Shown: positions 33,985 through 44,115 of the stretch, piece by piece
Layout: the number at the start of each line of letters is the position of its first letter
How positions within the stretch are numbered: position 1 is the first letter of the stretch
Assembly: GCF_964340395.1 (NCBI RefSeq)
Contig: NW_027554289.1
Location: 64,001 to 124,000 of the forward strand
Reading direction: 5' to 3'
From: Glandiceps talaboti
Lineage: Eukaryota > Hemichordata > Enteropneusta > Spengelidae
DNA length: 60,000 bases
Translations under genes and position numbers: made by a program
The notes under the pieces: generated by a model
What the model saw: the letters and a program-made list of their open reading frames with translations, nothing else
Databases searched by the model: none
Told to the model about the DNA's origin: nothing

Positions 33985-34760
33985 TCTGAGTCACCACCCA
34001 CTTTGGGGAAGACGTAAAACGGTTTCACACATTTTCATTGTGGGTTGGAGAAGTTCAAAAGTGTACGATCCATCATGAAAAGAATGCATAAAACTCTTCA
34101 CAGTGATATACAATGTACCTGTAAACATAAATCGGTCCCAAATATGTCTGCACGGGATATGTAAAAGCGTTGAAGTACAGTGTACAGAAATCTTGGCAGT
34201 TTTCGAAAAATGTGTAAAAAGAGGCAATTACGCCTTACGAAAATATATTTACATCTCAGACCATTTCTCTATAGTGGTCTGAGTTTACACGTATCCCTTG
34301 TCCATCCTGATAGCAGTTTGCCACTAAGATGAAACCCTCAGTTACAGTGTATCTTAACACGGAGGTAGAATGAATGAATGCCATTCTATCTTCATGCTCT
34401 GATGAGGCCACAACAGAATCAAAATTGTATCTGCGCATTTATGAGATGAACGGAAATACCTGGGATTTAACGACATGGAAAGAGTAATATACTTATAGGT
34501 TGTAGTTGTTGATTGAACGACTGATGAGTAGATATCTAAATACACAATATAAAATCTAACAACCCATGCTTGGTTATCTGGTAAACGAAATACCATACAT
34601 TTGATATAAATGTTTGGAGTCCCCTTCCCCATGATTACGTGATACAGGAAATTATCTTTAGAGGTGGACTCGGTACCATTTTCGATTCTTGACGACCAAA
34701 CTTGGTATTCGCAATCGTTACAGATGGTTTCAGTATTAGTGTTGTGCACGTCATTTCGTT
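33985..34760 (-). pseudogene. Family X, left-arm copy (unrecognised, frame-disrupted)
   Basis: Read on the minus strand from the ATG region near 34750, one frame runs CNDCEYQVWSSRIENGTEST, SKDNFLYHVIMGKGTPNIYI and KCMVFRLPDNQAWVVRFYIV, then loses sense. A second frame from 34438 gives MRRYNFDSVVASSEHEDRMA, FIHSTSVLRYTVTEGFILVA and NCYQDGQGIRVNSDHYREMV before a stop. A third piece at 33991-34130 gives FHDGSYTFELLQPTMKMCET. A 29-bp GT...AG stretch separates the first two frames and is too short for a normal intron. An alternative frame at the 5' end reads MTCTTLILK..., which in the other copies resembles a signal peptide (MTCITLILWVKLSVTIA). It may be a decaying secreted-protein gene or a transcribed non-coding unit; no family is recognised. 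Confidence 0.4.
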
Positions 34761-34769
34761 AATCTACGT

Positions 34770-35723
34770 TCTTTTCATGTATTTTCAAATTGGGATCTAA
34801 TACATCCATGGTTTCATACACCGTATTTGTCGTACTGTGTCACAACTTAATATCAAACCTAAATATATGAATACGGTCTGCTTGTATTCCATGCAAGTCT
34901 AAAATATCACAATAAAAGAAACATGTACATATATAAGCATAGGTTAACGTGGTGGTGTAACTTTAATGTGTACTAATAGTATATGAAGGAATTATTGGGA
35001 CTAGTCTCGTTCATGTAGTGATCTGTAGTCTTGCTTTCACATTTGTCATACATATTATCATTTCGTGTTGGGCATTCCATCGTCGAACAGCGCCACTATG
35101 GCGTGGGAAGGGAGAAAGGTATTTAGTCCGGCGTACGTAACAAGATTTAACGGATTTTGGTGATTAACACCTATAACCGTGCTACCTGAGCGTGTGTTGT
35201 TGTTTTGGGATCTAACCACGTGACGACATCAGGGTTGACAAAATTTTATTATTATTTTGTTTTAAATGAGGGTGGATTTGTCACGTTGGTCACCACTACC
35301 ACAGACAAGGAAGACAAACGTTCAGCCAAAAAAAATAAACATCTATTTCTCTGCAAAAAGTTCTCTGTCAGAGTCTGAAAGGTGCAACAACTTTTACCTG
35401 GCGACACAGTGTCTCTCAAGTGTTGACATCCATAGTGCTGTTGACACATATCCTCACTATACAACTTGAAGTCGGAAACTCTTTTGTTCAAGACTAATCG
35501 TTTGTAAATCAACATTACACTAATTAATTACTATATCGTAGATACGGTATCAACATATCAAGCTGTTTTATAGAAGTGTTAATTTATGTATCCTTTTGTT
35601 TTCTGGAGGCATAAACCCCCTCGATTTTCGCTCGTCAAGTCATTCCAGAGAAGCCTTCGACTCCTGTAACATTGACAGACACGTTTTTCTGCGCCCTACA
35701 CTCAAACTTTGCTAACGTCAACG
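34770..35723. promoter_or_regulatory. Divergent intergenic region between X and Y (left arm)
   Basis: About 0.95 kb separates the X start region (minus) from the Y start codon (plus). It contains the conserved block with GCGCCACTATGGCG near 35090, ATTTAACGGATTTTGGTGAT and an E-box-like CACGTG at about 35217. The same layout exists in the right arm. A bidirectional promoter is inferred from the gene orientation and from the repeated association. Confidence 0.4.
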
Positions 35724-37504
35724 ATGGAAGACCATATTACTACTACTTGCTTATTTGACCAGTCTGATGATTTCGATGTACCATCTATGTATGATTCTAG
35801 TGAGATGGATGAAGTAGAACAGTTCCTGTTTGGTAAGTTAATGTTTCATACAGTGGTATTCAGTCTTTGCACGGAGGCATTAGGAAGGACGTCGACGTCC
35901 TTCCAGCGATAGATCCATGCATGGAGGTAGAAAGATGTGTACATGTGGGCTCTATTTCCATAGACTGATTTACGTTTTCGTCACAATATTGAAATATCCA
36001 TCTTCCGACTCACGGACTGACTTCTTCTGTTTCGTAATATGTTCCCGAGAGAACTATTATATCGTTCTTTAGCTAATCCTGCTTGCAGACGGACTAAGTC
36101 GGAACTCAATTCTGACACTTTCCGTTCTACAGATGCAGGTGGAGACATCAGAATTGAGTCCTGACTAAATCTATCTGTAACAGTGCAAGCATGACTGGTC
36201 CAGTTGTTCTTTAATTCGATCTCGTTCCGCATGAATTTGATAAAGCGATCATGTTACTAGTAGAAAACGAGTATTCGTCATTTTATTACTCTTGAAAACC
36301 CTGGTTGTTTGAGGCACAGACCACGAGTTTGTGGTAACAACACCCATGGAAGTAAATACTTCCATGCAACAACTTTTGCACCGTTAGCAGTGGTCCAATA
36401 ACATTTCTGGATTCCATGCAAACGCAAATCCATACTTGAAAACCCCCATGTATTAACACCCGCAAACAATACACATTCAGTATCATATTAATGTTTGAAA
36501 GGACTTCTGTGATCGATCTTCTTTCTTCTTTTCAACGCATTTCATCAAATGTTCTGATGTTTTTCTTTCAATAGATATGCTAGAAGCCCAGCTTCCAAGC
36601 GACGAAGTTGATAGCGACGCTGAGATGCTTAAACAGTTTTCCGTTCACGTGGGTTCGAGTCCGATGGATGAAGACCAGCAGGGAGAAGATGATGATGATG
36701 CAGGTGAAAGGGACCTCAGCGTATACAATCCAGACAGTTTTCCCATTGCCGGATCGTTCCATATTCGTTTTCCAATGCATTCGTTTCCAGACTTAGATGA
36801 AGAGGATCGACCAGACACGTCCAGGGGGAATGGCAACGAATCCATATATCCAAGTATTGAATTCAGACAGAGGATCGACGCCGGAGTGCTGGCTGACAGT
36901 AATGTAAATGTAAGTTCAATGACTTCCTATTCCTTATCGTTCCTCGTAAAGCTAAAATGGTTCTGAGATGGAGACGATACCCTGGGTTCAAGGCTTCTTT
37001 CTACACAACATTTTCTCCTTGTAGTTGGTATGCATAGTAGTTGCTTGGGACGTACGTGTCTATCATCGACTAGCTCTGGATGTATACACTGCAGGGTTTT
37101 GACACGTCGGGGGGGGGGGGCGTGTCGAAACCTATCATGGCACTAGTACGGCCAAAAAATGAAAGAAATCTGTCAACCTACAATAATTTTGCAGTCATTA
37201 CACAGCTTTCCCTTTCAATTGCCTGTTACATGTTGAATACATTTCTTTGATGGTACTAGTAATATGCTGTAATGTCAAATGTACTACCGACTTTTCAATT
37301 GTTGTCAATGAATAATGTCTACGAGGGACAGTTTATGATAGTGTTCTTTTTACATATTCTTTATATTAACATTTTTTTTTTGTTTTACTACAGGAATGGT
37401 TCTCAGCTGGTATCCTGGGCCGTAGACCAAACCAAGGTGTCGTTTTAGCCCGTGATCCACACATGCGTAACACTAAAATGTTTGGCGTCCGAAGGGGTTG
37501 CTGA
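35724..37504 (+). CDS. Gene Y, left copy: unrecognised acidic protein, 3 exons, 184 aa
   Basis: Exons 35724-35832, 36575-36909 and 37394-37504 join in phase with donors GTAAGTTA and GTAAGTTC and acceptors TTTCAATAG and TTTACTACAG. The product has an acidic N-terminus (MEDHITTTCLFDQSDDFDVP, then EMDEVEQFLFD), an Asp/Glu-rich centre (MDEDQQGEDDDDAGERD, FPDLDEEDRPDTS) and a short basic C-terminus (GILGRRPNQGVVLARDPHMR, NTKMFGVRRGC). There is no signal peptide or membrane segment, so it is probably nuclear or cytosolic. A near-identical intact copy lies inverted at 56515-58204, which supports the model because all splice sites and the frame are kept. The ATG follows TCAACG in the first open frame. 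The stop lies in TGC TGA T, with an open +1 frame beyond. The function and family are not known to me. Confidence 0.7.
35883..35904. promoter_or_regulatory. 22-bp perfect palindrome in Y intron 1 (left copy)
   Basis: A GGAAGGACGTC half-site is followed directly by its exact reverse complement, with two ACGT cores 5 bp apart. It is preserved without change at 58024-58045. It could bind a dimeric regulator or fold into a cruciform. Confidence 0.5.
35981..36232 (-). CDS. Antisense ORF Z inside Y intron 1, 83 aa (left copy)
   Basis: The ORF has a proper ATG and reads MRNEIELKNNWTSHACTVTD, RFSQDSILMSPPASVERKVS and ELSSDLVRLQAGLAKERYNS, then SLGNILRNRRSQSVSRK. Composition is protein-like, with a possible short helix ELSSDLVRLQAGLAKER and a basic Ser/Arg tail. 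The right copy at 57693-57944 is open too, with four amino-acid and two silent differences. It could be an exon of an antisense gene, part of an old insertion, or chance preservation in a recent duplicate. No family is recognised. Confidence 0.35.
   Translation of the reverse strand: MRNEIELKNNWTSHACTVTDRFSQDSILMSPPASVERKVSELSSDLVRLQAGLAKERYNSSLGNILRNRRSQSVSRKMDISIL
36341..36365. repeat. Short hairpin CATGGAAGTA-AA-TACTTCCATG
   Basis: Ten-base arms with a two-base loop in Y intron 1, kept in the right arm near 57560. No function is evident. Confidence 0.5.
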
Positions 37505-37673
37505 TTTCATCAAGTCCTTTCACCTGAATATTTCAGCATTCAAGCAATCGTCTAACCGGAACAGCCACCAGCCACTTGCTTGTCAACATTTCCAATTGAT
37601 CATGAAATCAGAGAGAAAGACAATTTTTCGTTCAGATGAAACCGTTTCAGTAGTTTTAGAGGAAAAAATGTAG
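37502..37673 (+). other. Open +1 frame after the Y stop (possible C-terminal extension)
   Basis: In the +1 frame across TGC TGA T the sequence reads DFIKSFHLNISAFKQSS and continues to KTIFRSDETVSVVLEEKM before TAG at 37671. In the right copy the same frame reads DFIKSFHLNISAFKQST and KTVFRSDETVSVVLEEK although the middle differs by indels summing to 6 bp. The stop context has the same form as the TCC TGA T shift site of antizyme genes, but Y is not an antizyme. It may simply be 3' UTR. Confidence 0.3.
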
Positions 37674-38274
37674 GAAGATTTTCTTAGTGTACATTGAAAT
37701 TCTTGTGTTTAAAAATCAGTAGATATCTATATAATGTATATTTATTAGTAAGTTTATTGGCCATGGAGTGTCATGGCATGAGTTTCTTGTTACTGTCGTA
37801 GTGCTATCAATGATACCTGTCGTCTACTTGTCATCTTCTTCCCTAGAGCGAGACATCACTCTACATGTTTTTTTGTAACATAACTGTATACTAGTTTTAC
37901 ACATTGTACATAATTAAAATGTTGTTTTTTTTGTTAATCAGAACCGAGTTTTTCGATGCCTTTCTGTATGATTGTGTTAATTGAGAGAATACCCTGTCTT
38001 GTTTGGTGGATAATTGAGAGAAGCTCTTCATTGTCTACAGGCCATTCGATTATCAATACACGTACCTGTGCATGTGAGTTTAGTCTCGCTGCCAGATTCG
38101 TGACTATCACCCCTTTAGTTTGTCCTAGGTCCCAAGATTACTCTACCAAGTTCCCAGAGCATGCAGATTTGTCATAATAAAACCAGTCTCGAGCTCGCCT
38201 CTATTCCCCATATGCATTTAATGTCAACACTCCTTAAACAACATGCCCAAATGTATGACTATCCCATGTCAAAG

Positions 38275-38435
38275 GCAGTGTTTGGTTGTTCGTTGGTTTG
38301 TTGTCGTTTACTCATGTATGTATCTACTCATTTGTCAGTTTATTTTGTTTGTTTGTTTGTTTGTTTGTTTACTTGTATGTTTATTTTGTTTTGTTTATAT
38401 TTGTAAACAGAACTAAATGAGCCTGAGCACCCTGT
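38275..38435. repeat. Copy of the right arm of the 30.6-31.0 kb fold-back
   Basis: GCAGTGTTTGGTTGTTCG through TTTGTTTGTTTG repeats to CTAAATGAGCCTGAGCACCC matches 30791-30964. It begins exactly where homology to the right inverted arm ends. Confidence 0.85.
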
Positions 38436-38670
38436 GTACAAACTATTAGTTCTGAACGAAAGAGTTTCCGACATGTATCATTTAGGGAGATAGTGGGGAT
38501 ATGTGTCAACAGCATTACGGATGTAAACACTTCAGAGACAGTGTGTCGCCAGGTAGAAGTTGTTGCACCTTTCAGAGAACTTTTTGCAGATAAATAAATG
38601 TTAAAGTTTTGGCTGAATGTTTTTCTTCCTTGACTGTGGTAGTTGTGACCAACATGACAAATCCACCTGT
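38435..38670. repeat. Inverted copy of the 32.45-32.66 kb block
   Basis: TAGTTCTGAACGAAAGAGTT, GATATGTGTCAACAGCATTA and GTGTGTCGCCAGGTAGAAGT are the reverse complement of sequence at 32450-32660. Confidence 0.85.
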
Positions 38671-38754
38671 AGAGTTGACTTCTCAGACAGAGGTCAGAAG
38701 CCTCAGAGGGCGCAGAGCCTACAAAGCTCAGAGGCCGCAGAGCCTCCCCTTTGC

Positions 38755-38855
38755 ATTCATTTACTACACACTACTTCATACTGACTTTGTATTCATAGCA
38801 CTACATACTACTACATACTGGCTTTGTATTCATAGCACTACATACTACTATGACT
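38755..38855. repeat. Short tandem repeat, about 44 bp, two to three copies
   Basis: CTGACTTTGTATTCATAGCA / CTGGCTTTGTATTCATAGCA followed by CTACATACTACTA repeat in tandem. The 138-codon open frame over it is not recognised as a gene. Confidence 0.7.
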
Positions 38856-41420
38856 CAGCTGTGCTGACAGTGTTGTGCCGGGTGCAGGTGACGGACCATA
38901 TGACTGACGCCCTCAACGATGACCAAGGACTGAAATACAAAAAAAAAATACAACGACGTCAGAGCGAACAAGCAGCTAATACAACGGTCTTGACTTTGCG
39001 ACCACCTACGAGTTGGGGCTCGTAGCCGTATCTTCTACATCTGGACGAAGATATTATCAGGATTGTACCTACCTAACCATACTAACAGCAATTACTTTCA
39101 GGTAAGACTACTTTCGTTGTTATTAAGGAAAACATAAAACTGAAGACCAAGTGATGTCCGCGTCCGAGCCGGTGTGAAGTTCTGTAGTAGTCGAACTACT
39201 CCCATAGACGTGACAATGACAGGCGAAAGTTTGTTTGACTTGTAACGAGTTTTGAAGATGGGTTGGCTAGTTAATATGTTTAGTTTCAAGTGCACTGTTT
39301 GAATTTGTACTGGTTGTTGCAAAGTGTTTTACAGAAAAATTCTGTTACTTTGGTAGCGTGGTTGCGAGACCACCGAATACTACCGGAATTTCGCGGTAAA
39401 AATTACATTTAGTGTTATAGCCCAATGAATTTTTACTAAATTTTGATAAACTCCCCACTTGTTTCGAACCAAAAGTCCCCGCCCAAACTAGTAGGTTTTG
39501 AAAATAAATTCAGGGACTTCATTGAGCAGTTGCCCATCTTTTAAATTTCCCGCCCATGTGGTGTGAACAAAAGGCCATGGCGATCTTTGCTACCTGTTGA
39601 TAGTGCTCCGAGCTGCTACCTACTCCAACTCGCCCAATTCATCCTTTCACCTGTTAAATTAAATTTGAAATTTTATTTATGGTATTTTCTGCAGTTACAG
39701 CAAAATTCATTGTAATTTTGACTGTTTAAAGCAAATTCAGAAGCTTTCCTTTGTTCAGTACAAAACATTCTTTGAATAAATTAGCACAGAGTGAATAAAT
39801 TAAATACTCAGTTCCCAGTTGATGCAGCTTTCAATAGCATTTTTGCTCATTCGCTTGCCCAAAATTCATTATTATCCCCAAGTTTACCTATTACAATTAT
39901 TTGCCTGTGTTTACTTACATTTTGAAACCAAATACTGGTAAATTACTAATTAAAAATATTTTCCCTTCTCAAAAAATAATTAGTAAATTTATTCAATTCT
40001 AGAAAATAGTATACCTTGTGGTCACATTTTACTTTGACTTATTATTTTGTATTTTGGGGGAATTTGGCATCCTACTGCTGCCACATCGGATAGGGAGAGT
40101 GTGAAGGAAGGTTAGGGTAGGTACAATAATATCAGGCCATGTCAATCAAGTCACTGCTGACAACCATGTACTGAATTAATTGTCAAGTGTGATGTGAGGA
40201 GAGAAGTCAAAGTGGGTCTCACAGGAGTAGAACAGGAACAGTTGGGTAAGATATATTGTAATGCTGTTGTTGAGATGTTGATCTCATTCCCGACAATATA
40301 TTGGGAGTGTGTCCATCTAGTGTTTGGGTGTTAAAGTTCTTGCTGTTGTGTAAACTCAGTCAATGAGATCCAAACACTGGTATTGATTAATGCACTGCAG
40401 ATTTAACACATTCTATACAGTGCTAGTAGTTGGGAAATATCCAATACCATTCAAAATGTCAACATGGTGGCAGCTGTGGGGTTAAGTTTTTGAAATATTT
40501 TAACAAGGCGAAGGTCAATAGTAATAGAAGGGATGGGGGGGGGGAAGGGTCATATTTTACATAACCTGGGCCCGATCCCACCCCCCATTTACTTATGGCG
40601 CCCTTAACCATGTATATCAGTGGGGTTTTAGGGTTGTCGTTGGCTGAGCGGTTAGCTTGTACACCTCTTACCTTTGCAGTCTGGGTTTGAACCCAACAGG
40701 TGATGGCTGTGTTTGATTAAATTTACCATGCTGTAAGTAAGGAGAGTGTCGTTCAGTTTGAAATGTCTGACCCAAATCACTCCAAACTGCATATTATTGT
40801 TCATCAAGAAATAAAGGATTTAGGAATGCAAAAGCCCCAACAGTTGTTGAGTATCAAGCAGTGATAATTGTATATGTCAATAATTTCTATATATATAAGA
40901 ATTTGTCATTGATTACTTAATATTCCACTTTTAATGTTAATCTTTTAATTTTTTGTCCTTTCAGGTAAAAGGACATGGATGCATTGGTCAGTGAATGAAA
41001 ATCAATCAAGAAATTTCAGTAACCTGTAAGCTGATGAAGATTTGAGACAACCAAGATAAGTTCAACTACATGTAATTGTTATACATGTGTATTTGGATTT
41101 CTCAACCATTAAAGGCTTTGCTGTTGTCAGATTGCACATACACAAAATTGATTTAAGCTCACTAGAGTAGATGTTAGAATTATCTGATGATAATGTTTAT
41201 CAACTGGAGTTATGCCTGTTCAGGTCAGATACTAGTAACTTTCAAGTTTAAATATGGAAGCTGACAGCTCTTAAGTTGTACAGTATTTTTCAAATTCTCT
41301 TACAATAATTTGCTATAAAAGCACACAGTGGAACACAGGTAAATATGTCCATACAGATCTATGAAAACTAAAAACCAATAGACAGTGTTTAAATTTCATA
41401 TTTGGGTATTGTTGATATGT
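38856..41420. other. No recognised gene; possible non-coding transcript signals
   Basis: A donor-like CAG/GTAAGA is at 39102 and an acceptor-like TCCTTTCAG ends at 40964, which could belong to an untranslated or non-coding transcript. The spliced product shows no ORF of note. A GC-richer stretch at 39340-39640 might be a promoter. Nothing else is supported apart from the SINE-like element at 40630. Confidence 0.25.
40630..40830 (+). mobile_element. tRNA-derived SINE-like element (Leu/Ser-type head)
   Basis: A-box-like TGGCTGAGCGGTTAGC and B-box-like GGGTTTGAACCC, about 45 bp apart, look like the head of a class II tRNA. The body contains AGTAAGGAGAGTGTCGTTC. It is not a functional tRNA because no acceptor stem or anticodon arm can be folded around the boxes. 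Confidence 0.65.
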
Positions 41421-41439
41421 ATATATTATTCAGGTCGGT

Positions 41440-43030
41440 TTGCATGTTGCAACACCTGGATGGCTGCATGCAATAAAAGAATCAAAGAAATTTCCACAAC
41501 ATGTGGTAGATTCACCCATCCTCTGTGCTTTGCATTTTGACCGATATCTTTTACCTTTCCTTGCAAAATCGAATTCATTGAGAATAAATGAACATGCAAT
41601 TGGCTAGAAAGGCAGAGTGAAATGAATATGAATTTCACCAGTCATGTAGCATATTATTTTGAGTGTGTCAGATGAAAGTTAATGACATGAACATAGAGAC
41701 AGATATACATTGGATGTAGGGCATTATTGGGACAATACTTTGATAGTTGCCATAGAAGACATATCGGAATAAGAAGACATATGACCAACTCTTTCACACT
41801 GAATCATGCACAGCACTTGTAAAACCTTCCACAACTTCACTAGTATGGTCAAACCCTCAGTTTTTATGGCACAGCCTGAATGACAACATATATTATTTAA
41901 TGCATCAGATATTGATCACATTGGGTAAACCTTTTTTGATGCAAGTGTACAGGAGAACTAAGCATCATGAAGTCCAGTAAGAAATTGTAATACATTCTGT
42001 TTTATTAATAAGTTCTGGCAGACCAATAGTTTATATAAACACATTACCCTCTGGTTTGTATTGTTGGTTGGTTGATGAGTTGTTTATTTCGTTTATTAGT
42101 TGGGTTTGTCATCATTTGGTTGGTTGCATTGTCGGTTATTTGGTTGGTGGTTGGTTGGTTGATATTTTTTTTTATCTTGATTGGTTTGTTGTCTGCGTTA
42201 GTTGGTTGTCTGTTGTTTTAGTTATTTATTATCTTGTTTATAGTTGGTTGGTTTGTTGGTTGGTCCTTTGAGTTTGTTGGTTGGTTAGTCGGTTAGTTGG
42301 TTTGCTTGTCAAGTTCATTTATTTGTTGGTTGGTTTTGTAGGTCACAAATATTGTTGTACATCAATGATGCATTGAATTGGATTAGAGGATGCTGTGACT
42401 ATGTACACCATGAGTTGGTCAAAACTCACCGATAACACACAATGTACAATTGCATTTTCTTTTTTGGCCTCTGTGATGTGTGGTCTTTTTGTTCACTTCT
42501 ACCATCTTCAATGAAAAAAAATGTTTATTCAAACTGATCGAAATCTAATGCCTTTGATATCCAGATATGTTGTCAATCAGGCCAGGCCATACAAATTGAA
42601 TGGGTAACGATACTGGTGAAGTTATAGAAGAGTTAAATGAGCTGTTGTGCCCGATTCAGTGTGAAAGAGTTTGTCACATTGCCACCTCTTTCCAATATGT
42701 CCTCAATGCCAACTGTCACTGTATTGAAACAATAATGTCATATTTCCTATATATATATCTGTCTCAATGTTGATGGCATGAATTTTCATCTGACACACCC
42801 AAGATAGCAGGCTCCATGATTGGTGAAATTCATATTTATTTCATTGTATCTTTTAATGCCAATTTCATGTTTATTTTTTGTCAATGCAATTAGATTTTAC
42901 ATCGAAAAGTGAAAAGTATTGGTCACAATGCAAAGGATGGAGTAGGGATATATCTGCAACATTTTGTAGCGATTTCCTTGTTTCATTTAGCAATGCAGTC
43001 ATCCATGTATTGCTCCATGTGAAGTGAAAC
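41440..43030. mobile_element. Large diverged fold-back element, about 480-bp arms
   Basis: Left arm about 41440-41920, right arm about 42540-43030. Paired stretches include GAAATTTCCACAACATG against the reverse complement of CATTTTGTAGCGATTTCC, TGCTTTGCATTTTGACCGAT against the complement of GGTCACAATGCAAAGGA, GTGTGTCAGATGAAAGTTAA, CTCTTTCACACTGAATC and CCTGAATGACAACATAT. Identity by eye is roughly 75-80%. The 600-bp centre includes a GGTT-rich tract. No transposase ORF is present. Confidence 0.75.
42055..42345. repeat. GGTT/TTGG low-complexity tract
   Basis: Imperfect TTGGTTGG repeats in the centre of the fold-back element. The Trp/Leu/Val-rich open frame is an artefact of the repeat. Confidence 0.85.
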
Positions 43031-43879
43031 AAGTATTTCATTAACTGTTTCCCCTTGTCCAGCCACAGTTAATGATCAATCTCAAAGTATTAATCATAAT
43101 TTGCATACTGCTCTGCAGACTATTGTTTTTTTATTCACCAATCACTGTGACATTCTTTGTTCACGAGTTGCAAAATGCTGTCAGCAAGGTGAGTTGATTT
43201 CACTCTCTGTCCAGCTTTCATTCACAAGATCTCTATTATGTTCATCAGTTATAAACTAATGTCCAAGACAGAATGATAATCTGGAGATAATCAATGTATT
43301 GATTAGAATCAATTTATTGTTTTAGCATGACCATGACATGGCTTACCTGTAAGTCTCTCTCTTTCTACTCAGATAACTCAACAAAATCAGAATGTGCAAT
43401 AGACACCTGCCAGGATTCAAATATGCTGCAAACTATAAAGGTATTTAGAGCTGATCTTTCTTAGTTTCAAAACCTGTGCTAATCTTGTCTAGTTTTTCAT
43501 GATCAAAACACATTATTTCTATTAGAAACATCTGTTATATGCTCTTTACCAGAGTTGATTTTGATTATTGTCAGACAGTAAATAAAATAAAATAAAATGA
43601 GCTGTCAATGACCAAGAAGCCATCAAAATAAAAATGCAAACATGAGGTTGCCATTACCTTTTTGTCATGCATCCTCAACGGCACACAGCTGCCAAAATTG
43701 GTGTATACTGCCCTTCTGCTCATGAAATGTCCTGAACACATTATTTTTGCATTCACTGATATATAGGTGTTAATGTTTGTTGAATTGTAGGCATCAGCAT
43801 CCCACTGACCAGAGGCACCTCAATTGTGAACTACATGTATGCCCAATATTAGCTACAGTTGCTGCAGAAATGCAATCAT

Positions 43880-44115
43880 AGACTTGGATCCATCACCAAG
43901 AACACTTCACAGACCACAGCAGAGTAAATATTTTACAGGAAGGAGTTGAGACTACAATGCACCATTATATCAAGAACACTTGTAACAATCCACCACAAGA
44001 TGAAAAATTGTGCAGAAAGAGGAAGAAGTTAAGACGACCAGTTACATCACTAAGAACACTCTTTGCAATCCACCACACTATTAATGTTGTACAGGAAGAG
44101 GAAGAAGTCTAGTTA
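43880..44115. repeat. Diverged tandem repeat, three copies of about 75-90 bp
   Basis: ATCACCAAGAACACTTCACA, ATCAAGAACACTTGTAACAA and ATCACTAAGAACACTCTTTG each precede CCACCACA-like and ACAGGAAGAGGAAGAAGT-like stretches in the same order. Confidence 0.7.

Larger units (their letters stand above)
33963..38274. repeat. Left arm of large inverted duplication
   Basis: This segment matches the reverse complement of 55765-60000 almost continuously, with only scattered substitutions and indels of 1-25 bp by eye. It holds family X (minus), the intergenic block and gene Y (plus). The inner junction is at CCCATGTCAAAG, after which left and right sequences differ. The outer end of the right arm lies outside the window. 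Confidence 0.9.

Noticed and set aside
34354-34749. Family X as a lipocalin-like secreted protein
   Set aside because: TEGFILVANCYQDG recalls the C-terminal strand of some lipocalins, but the conserved GxW motif and overall length are missing, so no family was assigned.
37394-37673. Gene Y as an ornithine decarboxylase antizyme because of its TGC TGA T stop
   Set aside because: Neither the main ORF nor the +1 frame resembles antizyme, so only the stop context is similar.
40645-40725. A tRNA gene with Leu/Ser-type boxes
   Set aside because: A and B boxes are present but the acceptor stem, anticodon arm and 3' end do not fold; a SINE head fits better.
42056-42271. Trp/Val/Leu-rich ORF resembling a membrane protein
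   Set aside because: It is a translation of a GGTT/TTGG low-complexity tract.
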